Below, piece by piece: positions 14,440 through 20,871 of a DNA stretch of 33,767 nucleotides. This DNA comes from DATMXT01 sp035560415 (GTDB lineage: Bacteria > Bacillota > Clostridia > Oscillospirales > Feifaniaceae). The stretch covers positions 1 to 33,767 of the forward strand of contig DATMZG010000084.1 of assembly GCA_035560415.1 (NCBI GenBank). Direction: 5' to 3'. The translations under genes were made by a program, and so were the position numbers. Numbering within the stretch: position 1 is the stretch's first letter; every line of letters starts with the position of its first letter. Below the pieces are notes generated by a model that worked only from the letters and a program-made list of their open reading frames with translations, had not been told where the DNA came from and made no database searches.

Positions 14440-14712
14440 TCATTGACACTGGCTGCCCAGCTGCTTGACGACCTGGTTGACCCCGGTCGCCGCAAATCCG
14501 GATACCACACCCACGGCGGCTGCCGTAATGTAATCGGTGGCCGGAAATTCAGGCATGATGATGAGCCCCACAATTCCGAGCAGACCGCCGAGGCCGCCGC
14601 ATATCGTGGGAATCCACTTGTTGAGCTTTTCACTTCCGGCAGCTTTTACGCCCATGCCGACGAGATAGCAAATGACGGTGATGCCCGCCACGCCGGTGAT
14701 TCCAAAGTCCAT
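14440..14712 (-). CDS. Phage-type holin family protein (90 aa)
   Basis: The ATG at 14712 has GGAG seven bases upstream and is chosen over a longer in-frame ORF whose extra 75 residues are Arg-rich and look noncoding. The 90-aa product has three hydrophobic segments (residues 4-22, 35-53 and 60-78) and a short polar C-terminus. The segments IPTICGGLGGLLGIVGLIIMP and ITAAAVGVVSGFAATGVNQVVKQL resemble holins of the Hol44/Phage_holin_5 type; the subfamily is from memory. It should form membrane lesions that release the amidase encoded immediately downstream. No other phage genes are near. Confidence 0.82.
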   Translation of the reverse strand: MDFGITGVAGITVICYLVGMGVKAAGSEKLNKWIPTICGGLGGLLGIVGLIIMPEFPATDYITAAAVGVVSGFAATGVNQVVKQLGSQCQ

Positions 14713-15125
14713 ATTGTATCTCCTTTCTTGTCCTTGGCCTATGTGCACGGTCACCCGCGCGCAAGGCCGCCGCTGTATTTGAGCAATATTTGGGTATTCG
14801 CATGCGGGCCCGGTCAAACGACAGGCCCGCAGATTCTTAAAACGATATTGCCGGCCGCGCCGCAGCGCTGTTACACGTCCGGGAGAACAGCGGGTGAATA
14901 CAGTCGGTGTCTCACCCCAAAATCCGGATGAGTCCAAAGCCCCGCATATTTCTCTCCATATACTTATATTCTTTTTGGCTTTTTCATGTTACTTTTCACA
15001 AAATATCTGTGACGGGCGGGATTTGGCGACGGCCTCCCCGGCTTGCCGACAAAAATTCCCTGCCTGCGCCGCAACATTTACAAACATGGCGGCACGGCAT
15101 TGCCAATTCCATCCGAATATGTCAT

Positions 15126-15144
15126 AATATTTTTGAAAAATATT
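15126..15144. promoter_or_regulatory. 19-bp AT palindrome, possible operator
   Basis: AATATTTTT and AAAAATATT flank a single central base. It lies 12 bases upstream of the -35 box of rnhA, a usual place for an activator or repressor. It lacks a GC-rich stem, so it is not a terminator. No known operator is recognised. Confidence 0.4.
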
Positions 15145-15155
15145 GCCCGGGACTA

Positions 15156-15184
15156 TTGCGTATGTCCTATTAACATAGTATGAT
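15156..15184 (+). promoter_or_regulatory. Promoter of the rnhA-nifS-iscU operon
   Basis: TTGCGT at 15156-15161, a 17-base spacer and TATGAT at 15179-15184, 16 bases before the rnhA ATG. The -10 box matches five of six positions; the -35 is weak. Confidence 0.6.
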
Positions 15185-15199
15185 ATAGGCGGAAGGTTC

Positions 15200-15685
15200 A
15201 TGAAACAAGTTGAAATCTACACGGATGGGGCCTGCAGCGGCAACCCCGGCCCCGGCGGATACGGGGCAATCCTGCGGTACGGCGGCCGCGAGCGGGAGCT
15301 CTCGGGCGGCAGACGGCTGACCACCAACAACCGCATGGAGCTGCTTGCGGCCATCACGGCGCTTTCGGCTTTAAAGGAGCCCTGCAAAGTCACCCTCTAC
15401 AGCGACAGCAGCTATCTCGTCTCCGGAATGGAGAAGGGCTGGGCCGAGGGCTGGCAGCGGCGGGGCTGGAAAAAAGCCGACGGCGCACCGGCGCTAAACC
15501 CCGATCTGTGGGGAAAACTGCTTGAACTTTGCAAAGCGCACAGCGTAAACTATGTCTGGGTGCGCGGGCACGCCGAAAACGCCTTCAACAACCGGTGCGA
15601 CGCACTGGCTGTGGCTGGCGCTGCCACCGCCAGCGAGCCGGACGAAGTTTACGAGCATATGATGGAAATGAGCGGTGGACGGTGA
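15200..15685 (+). CDS. rnhA: Ribonuclease HI
   Basis: A 161-aa RNase H1. The DEDD residues are in place: D9 in IYTDGACSGNPGPGGYG, E47 in NNRMEL, D69 in YSDSSYL and D134 in NRCDALA, with the flexible-loop histidine H124 in VRGHAENAFNN. It cuts RNA in RNA-DNA hybrids and removes primers and R-loops. The basic-handle region (KGWAEGWQRRGWKK) is present, as in E. coli RNase HI and unlike Bacillus RNase HII/HIII. The ATG at 15200 has GGAAGG upstream. It precedes the cysteine desulfurase by 34 bases and is probably cotranscribed with it. Confidence 0.96.
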   Translation: MKQVEIYTDGACSGNPGPGGYGAILRYGGRERELSGGRRLTTNNRMELLAAITALSALKEPCKVTLYSDSSYLVSGMEKGWAEGWQRRGWKKADGAPALNPDLWGKLLELCKAHSVNYVWVRGHAENAFNNRCDALAVAGAATASEPDEVYEHMMEMSGGR

Positions 15686-15719
15686 CGCCCCCGCCCGCCT
15701 ACAAGTAAGGAGTGTTATG

Positions 15720-16886
15720 ATGGACAAAAAATTCGTGTACGCCGACAACGCGGCAACCACACGTGTATCGCAGCGGGTGCTGGACGCCATGCTGCCCTAC
15801 TATCGCGAGCATTTCGGCAACCCCTCGGCCCTGTACAGCATAGCGGCCGAGAGCAAGGAGGCCGTTGACAAAGCCCGGGCGCAGGTGGCCGCGGCCATTC
15901 ACGCCGAGCCCGACGAGATCTACTTCGTCTCCTGCGGCACCGAAGCCGACAACTGGGCCATCAAGGGCGCCGCCAGGGCCAATAAAAACAAGGGTGCGCA
16001 TTTCATTTCCACCCCCTTTGAACATCACGCGGTGCTCCACTCTCTCGAGACGCTGGTGCAGGAGTCGGGCGCCGAAGTGACCTATCTGCCGGTCTATGCG
16101 GGCGGCATTGTCAAAGTCGAGGACTTGGCCGCCGCCATCCGGCCCGATACGGTGCTGGTCACCATCATGTTCGCCAACAACGAAATCGGCACCGTACAGC
16201 CCATCGCCGAAATTGGCGCTCTCTGCCGCGAGCGGGGTGTGCTCTTCCACACCGACGCGGTGCAGGCCGTCGGCCACCTGCCGATTGACGTCAAAGCGCA
16301 GAACATCGACATGCTGTCGATGTCCGGCCATAAATTCCACGGCCCCAAGGGCTGCGGAGTGCTCTATATCCGCCGCGGCGTCAAGCTGCCAAACTTCATG
16401 GACGGCGGCGGGCAGGAGAAAAAGCGCCGGGCCGGCACGGAGAACGTGGCCCAGATTGTCGGCATCGGCGAGGCCATTGAGGCCGCCTGCGGCAAGCTCG
16501 AAAGCGAGGCAAAACGGCTTTCGGCCATGCGGGACCGCCTGATGGACGGCATATTGGCGAAAATTCCGAACAGCCGCGTCAACGGCGACCGCACCCACCG
16601 CCTGCCCGGAAACGTCAATGTCTCCATTGAGTTCGTCGAGGGCGAGTCGATGCTCATGCTGCTCAACATGAAGGGCATCTGCGCCGCCTCAGGCTCCGCC
16701 TGCACCTCCGGCAGCCTGACCCCCTCCCATGTGCTGACCTCTATCGGCCTGCCGGCCGAAATCGCCCACGGCTCGCTGCGGCTGACTTTTGCCGAGGAGT
16801 CGACCGAGGCGGACGTAGACTATATTCTTGAGGTGCTGCCCGGCATCGTGGAGCGGCTGCGGGCCATGTCGCCGCTGTCTAAATAA
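15720..16886 (+). CDS. Cysteine desulfurase (NifS/IscS family)
   Basis: A PLP enzyme of 388 aa. Motifs are YADNAATT at 7-14, EHHA at 101-104, the PLP lysine K205 in SMSGHKFHGPKG, RAGTEN at 237-242 and the sulfur-carrying cysteine C328 in SGSACTSG. It takes sulfur from cysteine and hands it as persulfide to the IscU scaffold encoded 31 bases downstream. The start is one of two adjacent ATGs (15717 or 15720); 15720 gives the better spacing to AAGGAG (seven bases). An upstream in-frame start at 15675 overlaps rnhA and lacks a ribosome binding site. Together with IscU it is a minimal clostridial Fe-S assembly pair. Whether to call it NifS or IscS is open. Confidence 0.95.
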   Translation: MDKKFVYADNAATTRVSQRVLDAMLPYYREHFGNPSALYSIAAESKEAVDKARAQVAAAIHAEPDEIYFVSCGTEADNWAIKGAARANKNKGAHFISTPFEHHAVLHSLETLVQESGAEVTYLPVYAGGIVKVEDLAAAIRPDTVLVTIMFANNEIGTVQPIAEIGALCRERGVLFHTDAVQAVGHLPIDVKAQNIDMLSMSGHKFHGPKGCGVLYIRRGVKLPNFMDGGGQEKKRRAGTENVAQIVGIGEAIEAACGKLESEAKRLSAMRDRLMDGILAKIPNSRVNGDRTHRLPGNVNVSIEFVEGESMLMLLNMKGICAASGSACTSGSLTPSHVLTSIGLPAEIAHGSLRLTFAEESTEADVDYILEVLPGIVERLRAMSPLSK

Positions 16887-16917
16887 ACACCACCCCTCAG
16901 ATTGAAAGGACGTAACC

Positions 16918-17346
16918 ATGTACAGCGAAAAAGTGATGGACCACTTCGCGAATCCGCGAAATGTGGGCGAAATTGAAAACGCGAGCGGCGTCGGCGAAGT
17001 CGGCAACGCCACCTGCGGCGACATCATGCGGATGTATCTCGACATCAAGGACGGGATTATTCAGGACTGCAAATTCAAGACTTACGGCTGCGGCGCCGCC
17101 GTGGCCACCTCCTCCATGGCCACCGAGATGATCAAGGGCAAGACGATTCCCGAGGCGCTCAGGGTGACCAACGCCGCCGTGGCCGAGGCGCTCGGAGGCC
17201 TGCCGCCCATCAAGATGCACTGCTCGGTTTTGGCCGAGGAGGCGGTTCACGCCGCCCTGCTCGACTACTGTCAGCGCGAGGGGCTCGACCCCATGGTGCT
17301 GCTCGGCTTTGACCATGTCAAGCAGGATGTCCACGACGCCGAATAA
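16918..17346 (+). CDS. iscU: Iron-sulfur cluster scaffold protein IscU/NifU N-domain
   Basis: A 142-aa single-domain scaffold. The three cluster cysteines are C33 (ATCGDIM, with the labilising aspartate D35), C58 (YGCGAAVATSS) and C102 (KMHCSVLAEEAV), which is the family pattern. It assembles [2Fe-2S]/[4Fe-4S] clusters using sulfur from the desulfurase upstream. The ATG at 16918 has AAAGGA seven to eight bases upstream. A strong hairpin follows 19 bases after the stop codon and probably ends or protects the transcript. No IscA, HscA or ferredoxin gene accompanies the pair. Confidence 0.95.
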   Translation: MYSEKVMDHFANPRNVGEIENASGVGEVGNATCGDIMRMYLDIKDGIIQDCKFKTYGCGAAVATSSMATEMIKGKTIPEALRVTNAAVAEALGGLPPIKMHCSVLAEEAVHAALLDYCQREGLDPMVLLGFDHVKQDVHDAE

Positions 17347-17365
17347 AATGTGACTTCATCCGCCA

Positions 17366-17439
17366 GCGGCGGGCAGCCGGAATAAAGCCGGGCTGCCCGC
17401 CGCAAATGAATTTGCGCGTGAGGCCGGCGATTCCGGCCT
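17366..17439 (+). repeat. Three consecutive hairpins after iscU
   Basis: A 13-bp stem GCGGCGGGCAGCC/GGCTGCCCGCCGC (17366-17378, 17391-17403), a 7-bp stem CGCAAAT/ATTTGCG (17401-17416) and a 7-bp stem AGGCCGG/CCGGCCT (17421-17427, 17433-17439) follow one another; the first two overlap by three bases. None has a T-run. The second shares its AAATGAATT core with palindromes at 500-512 and 18596-18614, so this may be a dispersed palindromic repeat that also stabilises or ends the iscU message. Confidence 0.65.
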
Positions 17440-17493
17440 TATAGTCGACGCCTGAAAGTGTGGGCGAAATTTTTGAATGGGGAGGCACCTGCC

Positions 17494-17736
17494 ATGCCGC
17501 ATGTCGTCATCAAACTGGTGGAGGGGCGCACCGAAGAACAAAAGCGCGAAATCATCCGCCGCATCACCGACGTTTTGGTCGAGGTCGCAGTGACTGTGCC
17601 CGGCAACGTCTCAGTCGCCTTTGAGGACATCAAAAGCTGGGACTGGAACGAGCAGGTCAACCTCCCCTGCATTTACGGCAGGCGGGAGACCGTCCTCAAA
17701 TGGCCGGACTACCTGCCGAATGACGAGCAGCCGTAA
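17494..17736 (+). CDS. 4-oxalocrotonate tautomerase family protein
   Basis: An 80-aa protein starting Met-Pro, so removal of Met exposes the catalytic Pro1 of the tautomerase superfamily. Arg11 (counting from Pro1) is in the position of the 4-OT substrate arginine (KLVEGRTEEQKREI). The NVSVAFEDIKSWDW segment matches the strand after the long helix. It is longer than classical 62-residue 4-OT, closer to the YdcE/PptA subgroup; the substrate is not known. The ATG at 17494 is fixed by the Pro1 requirement and by GGGGAGG eight bases upstream; a longer in-frame ORF from 17458 would bury the proline. It lies before a MerR/TipAS gene that has its own promoter. Confidence 0.88.
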   Translation: MPHVVIKLVEGRTEEQKREIIRRITDVLVEVAVTVPGNVSVAFEDIKSWDWNEQVNLPCIYGRRETVLKWPDYLPNDEQP

Positions 17737-17776
17737 TTTTGCGCCACTATCTTACAAATTTTTATAAAAATACCAC

Positions 17777-17807
17777 TTGACATTTACGTAACGTCAACCT
17801 CTATACT
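17777..17807 (+). promoter_or_regulatory. MerR-type promoter with 19-bp spacer and dyad operator
   Basis: TTGACA at 17777-17782 and TATACT at 17802-17807 are separated by 19 bases instead of 17, the hallmark of promoters activated by MerR-family untwisting. A dyad TTGAC...GTCAA (17777-17781 and 17793-17797) with an inner TTACGTAA occupies the spacer, where a MerR dimer binds. It lies 20 bases before the start of the MerR/TipAS gene, so positive autoregulation is likely. Confidence 0.85.
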
Positions 17808-17827
17808 GTGGCTTGGGAGGTGATGAG

Positions 17828-18586
17828 ATGGAATACACCGTGACTGCGCTGGCCCGTCTTTCGGGTGTCAGCGCCCGGACGCTGCGGTATTACGACACCG
17901 TCGGCCTGCTCAGGCCCGCTCGTGTGTCGAAATCCGGGTACCGCATTTATGGGAAAGAGCAGGTCGACCGCTTGCAGCAGGTGCTCTTTTACCGGGAGCT
18001 CGGGATGCCGCTGTCGGACATCGCAATGCTCCTTGACCGGCCCGATTTCGACATAGAGGCCGCGCTTCACGCCCACCTTGCGGCCCTCACGGCCGAGCGC
18101 GACCGGCTTGCGGTGCTCATCGACACCCTCCAGACAACCATTACGTATAGGGAGGCAGGAACCACCATGGACGACAAAGAGAAATTTGAGGGCTTCAAGC
18201 GGGAGCTTGTGGCCAAAAACGAAGAGAAGTACGGAGCCGAAATCAGGGCCAAGTACGGGGATGAGACGATTAACGCCTCAAACGCCAAGCTGATGGGCTT
18301 CACAAAAGCCCAGTACGACCTCATGCAGCAGGAGGGCGAGGCGCTCGCCGAACTGCTCGACAGGGCCGTGGCCACAGGCGCCGACCCCGCGGGAGCGGAG
18401 GGCAAAAAGGCCTGCGAACTGCACAAAAAGTGGCTTTCAAACACCTGGCCCACCTACAGTCCGGAGGCGCACCGGGGACTTGCGGCCATGTACACGGCCG
18501 ACGAGCGCTTTACCGCCTACTACGACAAGGACCGGCCCGGCTGTGCCGCGTTTTTGAAAGCGGCCATTGACGCCAACGCAAAATAG
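17828..18586 (+). CDS. MerR family regulator with TipAS antibiotic-recognition domain
   Basis: A 252-aa regulator. Residues 1-70 are a MerR winged helix (YTVTALARLSGVSARTLRYYDTVGLL, then SGYRIYG), residues 75-112 form the dimerisation coiled coil, and residues 116-250 are a TipAS domain (all-helical, globin-like) with conserved aromatics (W-STWPTYSPEAHRGLAAMYTADERFTAYYD). TipAS binds thiopeptides such as thiostrepton in Streptomyces TipA; Bacillus Mta is a relative. The ATG at 17828 is preceded by a near-perfect GGGAGGTGAT. The promoter at 17777-17807 predicts autoregulation. No transporter or resistance gene is adjacent; the tautomerase upstream is the only neighbour on this side. Confidence 0.92.
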   Translation: MEYTVTALARLSGVSARTLRYYDTVGLLRPARVSKSGYRIYGKEQVDRLQQVLFYRELGMPLSDIAMLLDRPDFDIEAALHAHLAALTAERDRLAVLIDTLQTTITYREAGTTMDDKEKFEGFKRELVAKNEEKYGAEIRAKYGDETINASNAKLMGFTKAQYDLMQQEGEALAELLDRAVATGADPAGAEGKKACELHKKWLSNTWPTYSPEAHRGLAAMYTADERFTAYYDKDRPGCAAFLKAAIDANAK

Positions 18587-18595
18587 CGCCCGCCA

Positions 18596-18657
18596 GCGCG
18601 AATTCATTTCGCGCGCCGGCACCCATTACTTGGCGGAAAACCAGCAGGTTTTTCGCC
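18596..18657 (+). repeat. Two palindromic hairpins after the MerR gene
   Basis: GCGCGAA/TTCGCGC (18596-18602, 18608-18614) with a TTCAT loop, then GGCGGAAAACC/GGTTTTTCGCC (18632-18642, 18647-18657; one G-T pair) with an AGCA loop. With the terminator that follows they make three hairpins in a row, the same number as after iscU. The first shares the AAATGAATT core on the minus strand. Confidence 0.6.
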
Positions 18658-18664
18658 ACTCGGA

Positions 18665-18696
18665 AAGAAGTCCCCCGAAAAAGGGGACTTCTTTTT
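18665..18696 (+). terminator. Intrinsic terminator of the MerR/TipAS gene
   Basis: An 11-bp stem AAGAAGTCCCC/GGGGACTTCTT (18665-18675, 18683-18693) with a 7-base loop is followed by TTT, G and TTT. Confidence 0.88.
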
Positions 18697-18725
18697 GTTT
18701 GGCAGTACATTCCAGCCGAAGGATG

Positions 18726-18734
18726 TGTTATACT
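18726..18734 (+). promoter_or_regulatory. Extended -10 promoter element
   Basis: TG-T-TATACT at 18726-18734 is an extended -10 box about 80 bases before the 112-aa gene at 18816. No good -35 is visible. Overlapping TATACT copies follow at once, so the exact start is uncertain. Confidence 0.5.
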
Positions 18735-18815
18735 ATACTATAGATACAACGTGCGGTTTTGACAGACGCAAGTCTATGTTGTCAAGGCCTTTTTTGTTTT
18801 GGGAGGTTTTGTGAG

Positions 18816-19154
18816 ATGAATATCCTTGGCGCGAAAGTGACTCACCGCCAGTTTGGCATGGGTGAAATTGTCGGACAGGACGCGCACACCGTGACCGTCC
18901 GGTTTGAGCACTGTGATAAACAGTTTTTATACCCTTCGGCCTTCGACGGCTTTCTCACCTTGGCCGAGCCCAAGCAAAAAGCCGCGGTGGAAGCGCAGCT
19001 TTGCGAAATGCGGGCGCACGACGACGCCGAAAAGCACCGCCACGAAGAGGAGGAAAGCCGCCGCAAGGCAGACGAGCAGCTTGCCGCACTCAAGAAAACC
19101 CGGGCCGACGCCGCAAAAAAAGCCGCAAGCCGCAAGCGCAGCAAAGGCGTATGA
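18816..19154 (+). CDS. Hypothetical protein with tudor-like N-domain and basic coiled-coil tail (112 aa)
   Basis: The ATG at 18816 has GGGAGG nine bases upstream; a longer in-frame ORF from 18759 would begin near the promoter and adds a Cys-rich stretch with no counterpart. Residues 1-50 (ILGAKVTHRQFGMGEIVGQ, then VTVRFEHCDKQFLYPSAFDGFL) look like the small beta-barrel that ends PcrA/UvrD-type helicases and occurs alone in many clostridial proteins, with the FxxG-x-V and FLYPSAF signatures. Residues 55-112 are a highly charged helix rich in Glu, Lys, Arg and Ala, with a Lys/Arg end suggesting nucleic-acid or ribosome contact. Function is unknown. A bidirectional terminator separates it from the convergent aro operon. 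Confidence 0.75.
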   Translation: MNILGAKVTHRQFGMGEIVGQDAHTVTVRFEHCDKQFLYPSAFDGFLTLAEPKQKAAVEAQLCEMRAHDDAEKHRHEEEESRRKADEQLAALKKTRADAAKKAASRKRSKGV

Positions 19155-19180
19155 CAGCGCGGGGTTTTGCCGCATAAAAA

Positions 19181-19200
19181 AGAGGAGGCGCGCCTCCTCT
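19181..19200. terminator. Bidirectional terminator between the basic protein gene and aroQ
   Basis: A perfect 20-base palindrome (AGAGGAGGCG/CGCCTCCTCT) is flanked by five A on the left and CTTTT on the right, so it can terminate the plus-strand gene and the minus-strand aro operon. It begins 26 bases after the plus-strand stop and ends four bases before the aroQ stop. Confidence 0.88.
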
Positions 19201-19203
19201 CTT

Positions 19204-19647
19204 TTATGTCGATTTGACGCGCACCCGCTGCGCGAGAAGGTCCATGGCGTCGAGATACCCCTGAAACCCCCGGCCCTTGATCGTGGCGACGCAGGCCGCG
19301 CCGACATAGGACACCTGCCGGAAGGCCTCTCTTTTTGACACGTCCGAGATGTGCACCTCGACCGTCGGCACCCCCACCGCCTTGACGGCGTCGAGCAGCG
19401 CCACCGAGGTGTGGGTGCAGGCGGCCGGGTTCAGGACAATGCCGTCATATCCCTCCCCGGCCTCCTGAATCCAGTCGACGAGGTCCCCCTCGTGGTTGGA
19501 CTGGCGGCAGACAAGCCCCGCCCCAAGCGCCGCGGCGTGAGTCTCCAGCATGGCGACAAGCTCCGGGTAAGTGCCGGTTCCGTAAATGCCGGGCTCCCTG
19601 CGACCCAAGAGGTTGAGATTCGGCCCGTTGATGACCATGAACTTCAC
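19204..19647 (-). CDS. aroQ: Type II 3-dehydroquinate dehydratase
   Basis: A 147-aa AroQ, third step of the shikimate pathway (3-dehydroquinate to 3-dehydroshikimate by trans elimination). Motifs: VINGPNLNLLGRREPGIYG with the catalytic Tyr22 and Arg17, CTHTSVALLDA with the catalytic histidine region, VEVHISDVSKREAFR for substrate binding. The usual NxGxYTHTS reads NPAACTHTS, a mild change. The start is GTG at 19647, immediately after the aroEK stop (TAAGTG), with GGAG nine bases upstream. An internal ATG three codons later is possible. Last gene of the aro operon. Confidence 0.95.
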   Translation of the reverse strand: MKFMVINGPNLNLLGRREPGIYGTGTYPELVAMLETHAAALGAGLVCRQSNHEGDLVDWIQEAGEGYDGIVLNPAACTHTSVALLDAVKAVGVPTVEVHISDVSKREAFRQVSYVGAACVATIKGRGFQGYLDAMDLLAQRVRVKST

Positions 19648-20862
19648 TTACATCCACTCCTTTGCAATGCGCCAGGCGGCCTCGTCGGCGCCGCCCCGGG
19701 CGTCGACCGTGACGTCGGCCGCCGCCTCGTAGAAAGCCCTGCGGGCCGCCCACATCTCGTCGAGCGAGCCCTTTTGGGAGAGCGGCCGGCCGTCTTTGGG
19801 CAGCGCCGAAATGTCCCGTACAAGGTGGTAGACCCGCCCGTTTTGCCGCATGGCAAGCCGGTTTTCCGCCCGCAGCGGCGTGCCGCCGCCACAGGCGATG
19901 ACGGCGCCGTGTAAAAGCCCGACCGCGGCCATGCGCCCCGCCTCGAGCTCCCGGAAGGCCGGCTCCCCGAATGTGGCAAAATATTCCGGAATCGGCATGC
20001 CGGCCGCCGCCTCAATGTCGGCGTCGAGGTCTGAAAACGGCCGGTTTAAAAGCTGCGCGACCATTTTGCCCACCGTCGTCTTGCCGCTGCCCGGCATGCC
20101 GACAAGCACAATGTTGCGCTGCATGCGGTCGACCGCCGCCGTGCAGCGCTCAATGGCGTCCTCCCCGATGTTTTTTCCCGAGAAGAGCTCGGCTGCCCTG
20201 GCCGCCTGGGCCGCCAGCATGGGCAGCCCCGCCGTCGCCGGAATGCCAAGTTCAGCCGCCCGCGACACAAACCGGGTCGTGAGGGGGTTGTAGACGACGT
20301 CGATGACCCCCGTGCAGCCCGGAAAGCGTGCGGGGTCGGCCGGCATGGCGTCGACATTTGGCGCCATGCCGAGCGGCGTGGCGTTGATGAGCGCTTCGGC
20401 GTCACGGTGGCGGTCCAAATTGTCGTAGTTGTTCTCCCCCCGCCGCGAGACGATGACAATCTCCCTTGCGCCGCCGTCCTTCGCCACGGCCGTCGCCGTC
20501 TTTGCGGTGCCACCCGAGCCGAAAATGACCACTTTGCGCCCCGCAAACGAGATGCCGACACGGGAAGCGAGATAAGAGAGCCCGTCAAAATCGGTGTTGT
20601 AGCCGATGAGCTTGTCCCCTTTTTTGACAACCGTGTTGACCGCCCCGATGCGGGCGGCCCTGTCGTCCACCTCGTCACAGAGGGTCAAGGCCAGCTCCTT
20701 GTAGGGAATTGTGACGTTTATGCCGTCAAAGGCGCAGGCGGCGAAAAACGCCCGCACCTCCCCCTCCTCCATCGGGAAGAGCGCATAGTCGCAGTCCCAC
20801 AGCATCTTGTGAAGCATCGGCGAAAAGCTGTGCCCCAAGGGCTTGCCAATGAGTCCGTACAT
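19648..20862 (-). CDS. aroE-aroK: Fused shikimate dehydrogenase - shikimate kinase (AroE-AroK)
   Basis: One 404-aa frame carries two enzymes. Residues 1-240 are AroE: GKPLGHSFSP (substrate), K55 in NVTIPYKE (catalytic lysine), GYNTD at 87-91, the NADP loop VIFGSGGTAKT at 112-122 and NATPLGM at 160-166. Residues 248-404 are AroK: Walker A GMPGSGKT at 255-262, the DLD shikimate/Mg site at 278-280, FRELE at 303-307, ACGGGTPL at 323-330, and a lid arginine near 359. The linker is only about 10 residues, with no stop or frameshift between the parts. It performs steps four and five of the pathway. Both active sites look intact. It begins nine bases after the pheA stop with a GGGGGG sequence upstream. 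Confidence 0.95.
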   Translation of the reverse strand: MYGLIGKPLGHSFSPMLHKMLWDCDYALFPMEEGEVRAFFAACAFDGINVTIPYKELALTLCDEVDDRAARIGAVNTVVKKGDKLIGYNTDFDGLSYLASRVGISFAGRKVVIFGSGGTAKTATAVAKDGGAREIVIVSRRGENNYDNLDRHRDAEALINATPLGMAPNVDAMPADPARFPGCTGVIDVVYNPLTTRFVSRAAELGIPATAGLPMLAAQAARAAELFSGKNIGEDAIERCTAAVDRMQRNIVLVGMPGSGKTTVGKMVAQLLNRPFSDLDADIEAAAGMPIPEYFATFGEPAFRELEAGRMAAVGLLHGAVIACGGGTPLRAENRLAMRQNGRVYHLVRDISALPKDGRPLSQKGSLDEMWAARRAFYEAAADVTVDARGGADEAAWRIAKEWM

Positions 20863-20871
20863 GGCGCCCCC

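Larger units (their letters stand above)
14713..15199. other. Divergent intergenic region (487 bp) between holin and rnhA
   Basis: No credible protein gene. Two elements stand out: a perfect AT-rich palindrome of 9-1-9 bases at 15126-15144 (AATATTTTT-G-AAAAATATT) and the rnhA promoter at 15156-15184. A GGAG-led frame of only 11 codons on the minus strand (ATG at 14947) is probably chance. No convincing sigma-A promoter for the holin gene is seen on the minus strand; sequences such as GAATA near 14800 could belong to a sporulation sigma factor, but the match is weak. Confidence 0.5.

Noticed and set aside
13708..14712. Intact prophage
   Set aside because: Only a holin and an amidase are present; no structural, replication or integrase genes are in the window.
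14440..14937. A longer 165-aa form of the holin gene
   Set aside because: The extra 75 residues are Arg-rich and unlike any holin, and the ATG at 14712 has a good ribosome binding site at the right distance.
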